A DNA stretch of 64,000 nt from Cupriavidus taiwanensis LMG 19424 (GTDB taxonomy: Bacteria; Pseudomonadota; Gammaproteobacteria; Burkholderiales; Burkholderiaceae). The position numbers and the translations under genes are program-made. The notes below the pieces were generated by a model. It had not been told where the DNA came from and did no database searches. It saw nothing but the letters and a program-made list of their open reading frames with translations. The stretch spans positions 2,412,001 through 2,476,000 of the forward strand of contig NC_010530.1 of the NCBI RefSeq assembly GCF_000069785.1, read 5' to 3'. This document shows positions 27,019-36,415 of this stretch, one piece after another. How positions within the stretch are numbered: the first letter of the stretch is position 1; each line of letters opens with the position of its first letter.

Positions 27019-28077
27019 TCAGGCGGCCGCGCGCCGCGGCAGGTTCTTCTGCCCCGACTTGCGGTTGGGGGCCATGCCGTTGGCCTGCAGCGTGGCCTCG
27101 GCGCTGTCGTACCAGGTGCCGATGCGGTAGATCTCGCGCGCTTCCCGGCCCGAGGCAATCTCGCGGCCCAGCTCGCGCGCCACGCGCACGCACTGCTCGA
27201 TCTGCTGCACCGAGGTCATGCGCTTGCCGTGCTGGTCGATGATGGTGTCCTCGATGCCGCAGCGCGGATGCAGGCCCATCGCCATGGCCATCATGTTGAA
27301 CGGCAGCACGTTCTTCAGCAGCGACTCGGCGGTCAGCGTGCAGCCGTCCGGGGCGCGGTGCACGAAGTTGAAGAAGTTGAACGGGTTGGGGCCGTCGAAG
27401 CCGCCGCCGATGCCGATCCAGGTCAGATTCAGCGGACCGGTGTAGACGCCTGCGCGCACCAGCCGCTCCAGCGTTTCCAGCGCATGCATGCCGGTCAGCT
27501 GGAAATGGGGCTGGATGCCGGCGCCCTGCAGCCGGCGCAGGTGCTCTTCGACCCAGCCCGGGCCCGCCGGCACGGTCATCTCGCGGTAGGCGGCCTGGTA
27601 GGCCGGGTGCTCCAGCGAAGTCCCCTTCAGGTACTCCGGATAGAGCAGCTCCATGATGTTCATCTGCGTGGTGTTGATGGCCACGGTGACCTGGTCGGGC
27701 TTGGGCTGCAGCTCCGCCAGCATGTGCCGGGTGTCGTCGGACAGCCACTTGGCCTCCTGGCCGTCATCCTCCGGCGCGAACGAGATCGAGCCGCCGACCT
27801 GGATGATCATGTCCGGCACCGCGGCGCGCACGCCGGCGATCAGCTCGTTGAACTTGGACAGGCGCTTGGAGCCCTTGCCGTCGAGTTCGCGCACATGCAG
27901 GTGCAGCACCGTGGCGCCGGCGTTGTAGCAGTCGACCGCCTTCTGCACCTGTTCCTCCATGGTGACCGGGATGTCCTCGGGGAAGTCCTGCGGCATCCAC
28001 TCGGGGCCATACGGGGCCACGGTGATCACCACTTTGTCCATGTTCTCGGGGTGCAGGGAATCGTCGAGGAATTGCAT
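27019..28077 (-). CDS. BKACE enzyme (beta-keto acid cleavage, 3-keto-5-aminohexanoate cleavage family)
   Basis: 352 residues from the ATG at 28077, with GGAG nine bases upstream. DUF849/BKACE TIM barrel: KVVITVAPYG at 15-24, the zinc-binding H59-L-H61 in TVLHLHVREL, QVGGSISF and the later GLHPRCGIEDTI. BKACE enzymes bind Zn2+ and condense a beta-keto acid with acetyl-CoA, giving acetoacetate and a new CoA ester. The prototype Kce acts in lysine fermentation, but family members differ widely in substrate. The gene diverges from an AraC regulator, and tandem half-sites lie 54-90 bases upstream of its start. Confidence 0.92.
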   Translation of the reverse strand: MQFLDDSLHPENMDKVVITVAPYGPEWMPQDFPEDIPVTMEEQVQKAVDCYNAGATVLHLHVRELDGKGSKRLSKFNELIAGVRAAVPDMIIQVGGSISFAPEDDGQEAKWLSDDTRHMLAELQPKPDQVTVAINTTQMNIMELLYPEYLKGTSLEHPAYQAAYREMTVPAGPGWVEEHLRRLQGAGIQPHFQLTGMHALETLERLVRAGVYTGPLNLTWIGIGGGFDGPNPFNFFNFVHRAPDGCTLTAESLLKNVLPFNMMAMAMGLHPRCGIEDTIIDQHGKRMTSVQQIEQCVRVARELGREIASGREAREIYRIGTWYDSAEATLQANGMAPNRKSGQKNLPRRAAA

Positions 28078-28130
28078 AGATCGCTCCGGTTGGTTGGTGA
28101 CTGGAGTATCGATCAACGGACCGCCGCGAT

Positions 28131-28167
28131 TTGACGATGCGGGACAACCGATTTACATTTCGGGACA
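28131..28167 (-). promoter_or_regulatory. Tandem AraC-type half-sites, BKACE/AraC intergenic region
   Basis: TTGACGATGCGGGACA (28131-28146) and TTTACATTTCGGGACA (28152-28167) are direct repeats with a 21-base period. The same 16-base element, with the same period and the same orientation to its target, recurs at 34640-34676 before the MFS-hydrolase-porin genes. It is probably bound by the AraC protein encoded at 28195-29196. Confidence 0.68.
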
Positions 28168-28194
28168 CTCAGGGAAAGCCCGGAAGCCACTGTC

Positions 28195-29196
28195 ATGTCC
28201 TACTACCTGCGCAGTGCCAGCCTGACCAACTACGTCGAAGTGGCCCGTGCGCTGGGCCTGGATCCGTACCAGCAACTCAGGGCCGCGAAGATCAACCGCT
28301 CGGTGCTGCTGGACCCCGACATCCGCATCCCGGCGACAGTGGTGGGCCGCTTGCTGGATGCGTCGGCGCGCGCCGCCGGGGCCGAGGATTTCGGCCTGCG
28401 CATGGCCGAGCTGCGCGAGTTCTCCAACCTCGGCCCGCTGGCTTTCGTGGTACGCGAGGAACCGACGCTGCGCCGCGCGCTGGAGTCGATGGTGCGCTAC
28501 ATGGGCCTGCAGAATGAGTCGCTGTCGATGCGGGTCGAAGACAGCGATGACCTGGTGATGATCCGGCTGCAGGTGCTCAGCGAAGCGCCGGGCACCTTGC
28601 GGCAGGCGACCGATCTGGCGGTGGGCGTGGTGTTCCGCATGCTGAAGCTGTTCCTGGGGCCATCGTGGCGGCCGCGCAGCATCTGCTTCACGCATCCCGC
28701 GCCGGCCAGCACGGCGACCTACGCCCGCGTATTCGGCATGGCGGGGTCCTTCAACCAGGACTTCGACGGCATCGTCTGCCAGGCCGCGGACCTGGAAGCG
28801 CCGTTGCCGTCGTACGACCCGGTGATGGCGCAGCAGGTGAAGCAATATCTCGGCACGCTGCTGGCGCAGTCGACCGCAGCCACCATGCCCGACATGGTGC
28901 GCAAGCTGGTGTACGCGCTGCTGCCGACCGGGCTGTGCTCGGTGGAGCGCGTGGCCCAGCATCTCAGCGTCGACCGCCGCACCGTGCACCGGCGCCTGGA
29001 GCAGGCGCATACCAGCTACTCCGACATCCTCGCCGAAGCCCGCGCCGACCTGGTGATCCGTTACCTGGAGAACCGCGAGCGGCCGCTGTCGGAAGTGGCG
29101 GCGCTGCTCGGCTTTTCGTCGCTGAGCGCGTTCTCGCGCTGGTTCAGCGGGCGTTTCGGGCGCAGCGTGTCGGCATGGCGGGCACTTCACACTTGA
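28195..29196 (+). CDS. AraC-family regulator, OruR-like (arabinose-binding-type N-domain)
   Basis: 333 residues starting at the ATG in TGTCATGTCC. Paralogue of the regulator at 20999-21997, with the same N-domain landmarks (LTNYVEVARALGLDP, FGLRMAELREFS, EEPTLRRALESMVRY, GVVFRMLK). The DNA-binding domain at about 235-333 has helices RVAQHLSVDRRTVHRRL and VAALLGFSSLSAFSRWFS, which differ from the paralogue, in line with different half-sites. It likely activates the divergent BKACE-DUF1289-Bug operon and the MFS-hydrolase-porin genes when a catabolic substrate is present. Confidence 0.94.
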   Translation: MSYYLRSASLTNYVEVARALGLDPYQQLRAAKINRSVLLDPDIRIPATVVGRLLDASARAAGAEDFGLRMAELREFSNLGPLAFVVREEPTLRRALESMVRYMGLQNESLSMRVEDSDDLVMIRLQVLSEAPGTLRQATDLAVGVVFRMLKLFLGPSWRPRSICFTHPAPASTATYARVFGMAGSFNQDFDGIVCQAADLEAPLPSYDPVMAQQVKQYLGTLLAQSTAATMPDMVRKLVYALLPTGLCSVERVAQHLSVDRRTVHRRLEQAHTSYSDILAEARADLVIRYLENRERPLSEVAALLGFSSLSAFSRWFSGRFGRSVSAWRALHT

Positions 29197-29232
29197 TTTG
29201 GTGGCAGTCAGGCTGTCACGCCTCCGAAAGTA

Positions 29233-29306
29233 ATTCGCTGAACAGCGAATATTCTACTCATGCCGAATATTCGGTATAGTGCGCTTATTCGCTGAACAGG
29301 AAATAA
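29233..29306 (+). promoter_or_regulatory. Cluster of palindromes before the AbiE-like gene pair (probable promoter/operator)
   Basis: ATTCGCTG-AA-CAGCGAAT (29233-29250) is a perfect palindrome. Its core recurs in an imperfect copy TTATTCGCTG-AA-CAGGAAATAA (29285-29306), and between them lies the palindrome CCGAATATTCGG (29263-29274). TATAGT at 29275-29280 could be a -10 box with TTCTAC at 29252-29257 as -35 (17-base spacer). This fits autorepression by the first gene product, as known for type IV AbiEi antitoxins. Confidence 0.6.
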
Positions 29307-29314
29307 GTGCCGTC

Positions 29315-30394
29315 ATGACTGAATCGGCCCTCGCGGAACATGCATTGATTGGGCAGCTCCTGGAGTCACTGCGGGGGCTGCCGGACGTGCATGCCGATTT
29401 GGCTGGATCGGACACTGCTGTTCAAGCGGCAGGTCGCATCGACGCGAAAATTGATCTGCACGTCGCCGGCAAATCGATTGTCTTGCTGGTAGAGGCAAGG
29501 AAGTCTGTCTTTCCCCGCGACGTGCGCCAGGCGTTGTGGCAGTTGAAGTCGCTGCAGCACGGTCATTCCCCCGATGTGCAGCACCTGTTGATCGCCGAGT
29601 CGCTGTCCCCTGGAGCGAAAGAATTGCTCAGGGCCGAGCGCATCGGCTACTTCGATAGCGGGGGAAGTCTGTTTCTGCCGGCCGCGGGCGCCTACGTCTA
29701 CATCGACAAGCCGGCTCCGAAGACTGCAGAAAAGGCGGTGCGGTCACTCTTCTCCGGTCGGCGCGCACAGGTCTTGCACGCGCTGCTGGTCCATCACGAG
29801 GCATGGTTTGGTGTTACCGAAGTAGCCGCGCGGGCGCAGGTGGCCCCATCCACAGTCTCCGACGTACTAAGTGAGCTGGAGCGGTTCGACTGGCTAGTGT
29901 CGCGAGGGCAGGGGCCAGGCAAGGAGCGGCATCTGCGCGATCCAGGTGCGTTGCTCGATGCCTGGGCGAAGCAGCTCGTCACGCAGCGCGCGCCAGTGCT
30001 GCGCCGGTACTTCGTGCCCGGATTGAAATCCGAGGCACTGATTGAACGGCTAGACCAGCTACTCGATACGCATCAGGTCGCTTATGCGGTGAGCTACGAA
30101 GCCGCTGCACAGCGCTATGCCCCTTTTTTGTCCGGCATCTCGCAAGTGCGAGTGCGATTGCTGCCAACCACCGCTGCCGAAACGGCAATGGCTGAGTTGC
30201 GTGCGCGCGCCGTCAGTGAAGGGGCGAACCTCGCGGTCATCGAGGCCAAATCGGCGGGAGAACTGCTGTTTCGGCAAAACGTCGGGGGCATCTGGCTGGC
30301 CAGCCCGGTCCAGGTCTATCTCGACCTCTTGCGCGGCGAAGGCCGCGCCAAGGACATGGCCGAGCACTTGCGCAAGGAAAGGATCGGATTCTGA
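29315..30394 (+). CDS. AbiEi-like antitoxin/regulator of a type IV toxin-antitoxin-like pair
   Basis: 359 residues from the ATG at 29315 (AGGAAA upstream). Three parts are seen: an N-terminal region (about 30-130) with D47 and E60-A-R62 in KIDLHVAGKSIVLLVEARK, which looks like a PD-(D/E)xK nuclease fold with Arg in place of the catalytic Lys; a winged helix at about 165-210 (VTEVAARAQVAPSTVSDVLSEL); and a C-terminal domain typical of AbiEi-like regulators. It overlaps the next gene by one base (TGATG). AbiEi proteins repress their own promoter and counter a nucleotidyltransferase toxin. GC content is lower than in the flanking genes, suggesting transfer. The family call is by pattern, not by search. 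Confidence 0.65.
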   Translation: MTESALAEHALIGQLLESLRGLPDVHADLAGSDTAVQAAGRIDAKIDLHVAGKSIVLLVEARKSVFPRDVRQALWQLKSLQHGHSPDVQHLLIAESLSPGAKELLRAERIGYFDSGGSLFLPAAGAYVYIDKPAPKTAEKAVRSLFSGRRAQVLHALLVHHEAWFGVTEVAARAQVAPSTVSDVLSELERFDWLVSRGQGPGKERHLRDPGALLDAWAKQLVTQRAPVLRRYFVPGLKSEALIERLDQLLDTHQVAYAVSYEAAAQRYAPFLSGISQVRVRLLPTTAAETAMAELRARAVSEGANLAVIEAKSAGELLFRQNVGGIWLASPVQVYLDLLRGEGRAKDMAEHLRKERIGF

Positions 30395-31290
30395 TGGCGA
30401 AACCCGCAACGTTCGATGGCTACAGCGACCAATACACGACCGACTGCGAACGCGTCCTCGTAACACTGCTGCGCGGCCTCGGACCGTGGAAGGACTCTGC
30501 CTACCTGATCGGGGGACTCACGCCGCGATATCTCGTTTCCGCACGGCCTCCGGTAGTGCCGGCGCACGCCGGCACTCTGGACGTGGACATTGTGATCGAC
30601 CTGCAAATCCTGGCAGATACCGAGGCATATCACACACTCGAAGATAACCTCAGGAAAATGGGTTTCGAGCGGTCCGAGAACAGCGCTGGCGCAAAGCTTT
30701 CCTGGCGATGGCAGACCCGCACGGAACATGGCGCGTTGATGGTGCTGGAACTGCTGGCGGATGCACCGGACATCGCTGGTGGCAAGGTGCAGCCATTGCC
30801 GACCGAAGGCACGATCTCAGCTCTGAACATCCCATATTCGTCCATTGTTTTTGACCTTCACCAAGTTACTGAGATTCAGGCTGAGCTCCTCGGCGGCAAT
30901 GGAATCGTGACGGAACACATCAAGCATGCAAACCTCGTCAGCTTTACCTGCCTGAAGTCGTTCGCCTTCGACCAGCGCTTCGAACGCAAGGACGCACACG
31001 ACCTGATCTATTGCATCGAACACGCAACCGAGGGACCGGACGCCGTGGCGTCAGCGTTTCAGAAGGAGCGCAACGGCAAGCACGGCGCCGTCCTCGAGGC
31101 CTCACTGGCGATCCTGCGCAGCCGCTTCGCCAGCGACGAAAAAGCCGAAGGCTATCGCAAGGACGGTCCGGTGTCGGTCGCAAAGTTCGAGCTTGGCGAA
31201 GGCAACGAGCCAGCGCAACGTGAGGCGAGGATATTGCGCCAGCGGCAGGCCTGCGACGTGATCGAACAACTCCTTGCCCGAATCGGATAA
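30394..31290 (+). CDS. Nucleotidyltransferase-like protein (AbiEii-type toxin candidate)
   Basis: 298 residues, translationally coupled to the upstream gene. The N-terminal part has the nucleotidyltransferase signature: GG at 40-41 in YLIGGLTPRYL and D63-V-D65 in LDVDIVIDL, followed by KMGFERS. The rest is mostly helical without recognised motifs. In AbiE-type systems such a protein transfers nucleotides to a target (for instance tRNA) and arrests growth during phage infection. The pairing, the DxD motif and the low GC support this, but the sequence is not close to classic AbiEii, so another nucleotidyltransferase role is possible. Confidence 0.62.
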   Translation: MAKPATFDGYSDQYTTDCERVLVTLLRGLGPWKDSAYLIGGLTPRYLVSARPPVVPAHAGTLDVDIVIDLQILADTEAYHTLEDNLRKMGFERSENSAGAKLSWRWQTRTEHGALMVLELLADAPDIAGGKVQPLPTEGTISALNIPYSSIVFDLHQVTEIQAELLGGNGIVTEHIKHANLVSFTCLKSFAFDQRFERKDAHDLIYCIEHATEGPDAVASAFQKERNGKHGAVLEASLAILRSRFASDEKAEGYRKDGPVSVAKFELGEGNEPAQREARILRQRQACDVIEQLLARIG

Positions 31291-31335
31291 GGAGCGCAAC
31301 CACGCGCCGCGCGTCATATCGCGCAAAGGCCCGGA

Positions 31336-32499
31336 TCAGAACTTGTGCCGGACCCCCAGCGCCACGCCCACCATGCTGCGTTGCCCGTTGGCCGCGGCAT
31401 AGCTGTTGCCCAGCGACAGGCTGTTGGCATAGACCGTGGCCAGCGATTCCAGCATCAGCCCGGCATTGCGCGCGTAGGCGGTGGACACGTACACGTCGGT
31501 GCGTTTCGAGAATGCATAGTTGGCGATAAAGGCCACCTGCCACGGATTGGCCACCTGCGTGTCGCCGAACAGGCTGCGGACGTTGTCGTAGTTGTACTCG
31601 AGCGTCAGCCCCACGGCCGGGGTGACCTGGTAGTTGGCGCCGATCCAGTAAAAGTCGTCGCGCTGGATCACCACGTCGGCGGCGTTCTTGTTCTGGCCCC
31701 AGCGATAGCCGCCCATGAGCTTGGCCGGGCCAAAGGTGTAGCTGGCGCCCACCACGGCCTTGCGCAGGGTGCCGTTGCTGGTGCCGATGGTCGGATTCCA
31801 CTGGTCGTAGCCGACGGTGGCGCCGAAGGGGCCGGCGGCATACGCCAGCGATGCGCCGTAGGCGGTATCGCGGCGGAACTGTCCGGGCACTTCGCCATTG
31901 CCCCCGATCGGCGTGGCGACGCCGACCGTCTGCGGCAGCGCCAGCCCGACGCCAAACGACCAGTGCGCGCGCGCCGTCAGCGGGCCGAACTGGCCGGTGT
32001 ACTTCACGGTGTTGTCCTCGCGGAAATTGGCGCCGGCCTGCAGCACCACCGGTTCGTATTGCGTGGCGTAGGCCGTGGGCGAGAAGTTCGCCAGGGCTTC
32101 GAAGATCGACGTGTACTGGCGGCCGAAGCTGAACTGGCCGACGTTGGCCTGGCGCACGGCGACAAAGGCCTGGCGACCGAACAGGCGCCCGCCTTGCTGC
32201 AGCGCGCCGTTGTCCACGCCGAAGCCGCTTTCCAGCACGAACGATGCCTGCCATCCGGCGCCCAGGTCCTCCATGCCGCGCAGGCCCCAGCGCGAGCCGG
32301 ACAGGCCGCCCGAGGCCATGCGGAACACCTTGTCGCCCGGCCCCCGGTTGAAGCCGTTCGCCGCGACCGGCACGGCGCCGACGCGGTTCACGTACTCGAC
32401 GTTGATGTCGGCCACGCCATACAGCGTGACCGACGATTGCGCGGCGGCCGCCAGCGGGCACCCCAGCATCAGGGCCATGACGGTGTTTCTGGTTTTCAT
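31336..32499 (-). CDS. Gram-negative trimeric porin (Burkholderia OmpC-like)
   Basis: 387 residues; GGAGGAAACAG sits just before the ATG at 32499. Signal peptide of about 20 residues ending AAAAQ, then the porin start SSVTLYGVADINVEYVN, inner repeats such as GSRWGLRGMEDLGAG and GRQAFVAV, and the C-terminal phenylalanine (GVRHKF) required for outer-membrane insertion. It forms a 16-strand general porin with substrate preference set by loop 3. It follows the hydrolase and MFS genes on the same strand (65 bases gap) and shares their upstream half-sites, so it is likely induced with them. Confidence 0.93.
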   Translation of the reverse strand: MKTRNTVMALMLGCPLAAAAQSSVTLYGVADINVEYVNRVGAVPVAANGFNRGPGDKVFRMASGGLSGSRWGLRGMEDLGAGWQASFVLESGFGVDNGALQQGGRLFGRQAFVAVRQANVGQFSFGRQYTSIFEALANFSPTAYATQYEPVVLQAGANFREDNTVKYTGQFGPLTARAHWSFGVGLALPQTVGVATPIGGNGEVPGQFRRDTAYGASLAYAAGPFGATVGYDQWNPTIGTSNGTLRKAVVGASYTFGPAKLMGGYRWGQNKNAADVVIQRDDFYWIGANYQVTPAVGLTLEYNYDNVRSLFGDTQVANPWQVAFIANYAFSKRTDVYVSTAYARNAGLMLESLATVYANSLSLGNSYAAANGQRSMVGVALGVRHKF

Positions 32500-32564
32500 C
32501 TGTTTCCTCCTTGTTGGCCCGGCCTGGTGGCCGGATGTTCTTGTCATGCAGCGCTGCGGCGCGC

Positions 32565-33158
32565 TCACGCCTGCTGCGCGGCCAGCGTCTCCAGCTCCGC
32601 CAGCAATGCATGGGCGCGCGGCCAGGGGCCATAGCCGGCGGCCGGGTTGAGATGGCCGACGTTGCCCAGCTCGGCCAGCCCGCTGCCCCAGGCGGCGGCC
32701 ATTTCGGTAACGCGCGCATGGCTGGCCAGCGGGTCGTTGCGGCTCGCCGCGACCAGGCTGGGGAATGGCAATGGCGCCAGCGGCGTCGGCAACCAGCCGG
32801 CTTGCGCCAGGGCTTCTTGCGCCGGATAGCCCGGCGGCAGCGGCTGCGTGAAGTCCGGCGGCGTCACCAGCAGCGCGCCCCGGATGGGGCGGCGGTGCCG
32901 CGCCGCCCAATGCACGGTGATCATCACGCCGGCGCTGTGCGCCACCAGCACCACCGGCCCGTCGATGGCCGCCAGCGCCGCGTCGAGCGCGGCCACACGG
33001 GCGGCGCAGCTGAGCTTGTCGTGCTCCAGCGGCGGCACGCAGCGGGCGTCGTGCCCTTGCGCCAGCAGTTCGGCCTGCAGCAGGGTCTGCCAGTGCTCGG
33101 CGACGTGGTCGCGCAGGCCCGGCACCATCAGGATGGTGGGTGAGGGGGTAGCAGTCAT
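32565..33158 (-). CDS. RBBP9/YdeN-family alpha/beta hydrolase
   Basis: 197 residues. The catalytic triad is readable: S75 in AHSAGV, D142 in SRNDPLAS and H169 in GHLNPAAGYG, with the family's MVPGLRDHVAEHWQ start. These small serine hydrolases act on esters or amides; no specific substrate is known for most. It is 18 bases after the MFS gene and 65 before the porin gene on the same strand, so probably part of one transcript. It may release an imported ester or amide for further breakdown; this is inference. Confidence 0.9.
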   Translation of the reverse strand: MTATPSPTILMVPGLRDHVAEHWQTLLQAELLAQGHDARCVPPLEHDKLSCAARVAALDAALAAIDGPVVLVAHSAGVMITVHWAARHRRPIRGALLVTPPDFTQPLPPGYPAQEALAQAGWLPTPLAPLPFPSLVAASRNDPLASHARVTEMAAAWGSGLAELGNVGHLNPAAGYGPWPRAHALLAELETLAAQQA

Positions 33159-33176
33159 GGTGGAATCGGAAAAGGG

Positions 33177-34532
33177 TCAGGCAGGAACTGCGTGGGGCAT
33201 GGGTTGGCCATCCAGGCGCCGCAGGTCCGCGGCATAGTGGCGGCGGCCGATACAGAACAGCAGCGTGGCGGCGGCGCCGGCCAGCGGAATCCATTGCAGC
33301 GCGCCGGTCAGGCCGATGCGGTCGGCCAGCACGCCGGTGAGGAACGGACCCGGCGCCAGGCCCAGCAGGTTGTTGATCAGCGTCAGCGTGGCAAACGCGG
33401 TGGCGTGGATGGCAGGCCGCGTCAGGTTGGCGACCATCGCGCTGGCCGGGCCGGCGCATCCGCCCACCACCAGCATGCCCGCCCCGATCAGCACCAGCTG
33501 GGCCGTGCCCGCGGGCAGCCGGAACGCCGTCATCAGCAACACGCAGCAGGCCAGGCTGTAGGCAATGGCCATGTGCCATTTGCGGCGGGGTGCATGCCGT
33601 GCGACGCGGTCGGTCAGGGCGCCGCAGGCCACCATGCCGGCGCCGGCCACCAGCACCAGCAGCGCCGCGACCACGCCAGCACGGCCGGTGGCCATGCCGT
33701 ACGCGCGCGCCAGGAAGCTCGGCAGCCACGCCAGCAGCGCGGCCATCACCAGCAGTTGCAAGGCGCTGCCGGCGCAGGCACAAAGCATCGAGGGCACCGT
33801 CAGCAGTTCGCGCACGATCCGGCGCGGCGCCAGCTGGCGCGCCATGGCCGCATCGCTGCCGGCCTCCTCGCTGCCGGCGCCAATGCGCTGCTGCAGCCGG
33901 CGCAGCCGCTGCTCGCTGATCATCAGCGCGTAACAGGCCACCATCGCCAGCCCGAACGCGGCCATCCCGGCAAAGGCCATGCGCCAGCCGAAATGCGCGG
34001 ACAGGATGCCGCCCAGTCCCATGCCCAGCACCGAGCCGAACGCGCCACCGGCAATGAACGCGGCGCTGAGGCTGGCGCGCAGGTGGCGCGGGAACACCGA
34101 CACCACCACCGCGATGCCCACGCTGCCATACGCGGCCTCGCCGATGCCAACGCACAGGCGCGCCAGGAACATCTGGCCGAAGCTGCCCGCCAGCGCGCAG
34201 CCCAACGTGGCCAGGCTCCATAGCGCCGCCATCAGGATCAGGCTGCGCACGCGGCCCCAGCGGTCGGCCAGCAGCGACAGCGGAATCGCCAGCACGCCCA
34301 CCATCAGCGCCACCACCCCGCCTAGCGCCCCCAGTTCCGTATCCCCCAGCTGCCATTCGGCCTTCAGCAGCGGAAACACGGCATTGAGCACCTGGCGCGA
34401 CATGTAGTCCGACAGCAGCAGCGCAAAGGTCAGCGCAAACACCAGCCACGCATAGCGCGGTCCGGCAGCCGCGGGCGCGGCCGGCGTGGGCGCGGCGGAT
34501 GCGGCGGCAAGGGCAAGGCGGGATCTGGGCAT
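33177..34532 (-). CDS. MFS transporter (anion:cation symporter type)
   Basis: 451 residues, twelve predicted helices. The motif GVLAIPLSLLADRWGRVRS follows helix 2, DYMSRQVLNAVFPLLK lies in helix 1 and RLCVGIGEAAYGSVG in helix 4, fitting MFS carriers of organic anions (spinster/ACS-like). Start ATG at 34532 with GGAGA upstream. First gene of the MFS-hydrolase-porin set; the tandem half-sites at 34640-34676 lie about 110-145 bases before it. It would move the substrate across the inner membrane. Confidence 0.88.
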   Translation of the reverse strand: MPRSRLALAAASAAPTPAAPAAAGPRYAWLVFALTFALLLSDYMSRQVLNAVFPLLKAEWQLGDTELGALGGVVALMVGVLAIPLSLLADRWGRVRSLILMAALWSLATLGCALAGSFGQMFLARLCVGIGEAAYGSVGIAVVVSVFPRHLRASLSAAFIAGGAFGSVLGMGLGGILSAHFGWRMAFAGMAAFGLAMVACYALMISEQRLRRLQQRIGAGSEEAGSDAAMARQLAPRRIVRELLTVPSMLCACAGSALQLLVMAALLAWLPSFLARAYGMATGRAGVVAALLVLVAGAGMVACGALTDRVARHAPRRKWHMAIAYSLACCVLLMTAFRLPAGTAQLVLIGAGMLVVGGCAGPASAMVANLTRPAIHATAFATLTLINNLLGLAPGPFLTGVLADRIGLTGALQWIPLAGAAATLLFCIGRRHYAADLRRLDGQPMPHAVPA

Positions 34533-34639
34533 GGGCGTCTCCGGAAGCCGGTCGGCGGTCTTGGCGCCGCCGTGTGTTCAGTACCCGCGCAAAGTGGCGG
34601 GCGAGCGCAGCCAGTATCTGGCGATCGGGCCCGCGTGGT

Positions 34640-34676
34640 TTGATATTCCGGGACGTTCGCTTGACATTACGTGACA
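34640..34676 (-). promoter_or_regulatory. Second copy of tandem AraC-type half-sites (upstream of MFS gene)
   Basis: TTGATATTCCGGGACG (34640-34655) and TTGACATTACGTGACA (34661-34676) repeat the element found at 28131-28167 with the same 21-base period. Comparing the second half here with the first half there gives 13 identical bases of 16. Placement is upstream of the MFS-hydrolase-porin genes. Confidence 0.66.
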
Positions 34677-34695
34677 GGTGGGGAAAACGCCGAGA

Positions 34696-34726
34696 CAAAA
34701 AAAACCGGCACCCGAAGGTGCCGGTT
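34696..34726 (-). terminator. Intrinsic terminator of argG
   Basis: On the minus strand AACCGGCACC (34717-34726 complement) pairs with GGTGCCGGTT (34703-34712 complement) around a TTCG loop and is followed by a run of eight T. It lies 40 bases after the argG stop. Confidence 0.9.
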
Positions 34727-34765
34727 CCTGACCGTCGCGTGCCCCGTGCGAGGGCGCCGCGGGCC

Positions 34766-36415
<1,650 letters not shown>

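Noticed and set aside
29197..31335. Attachment-site direct repeats or integrase at the toxin-antitoxin-like island
   Set aside because: No matching repeats at the two edges and no integrase, transposase or tRNA; the mode of insertion remains unknown.
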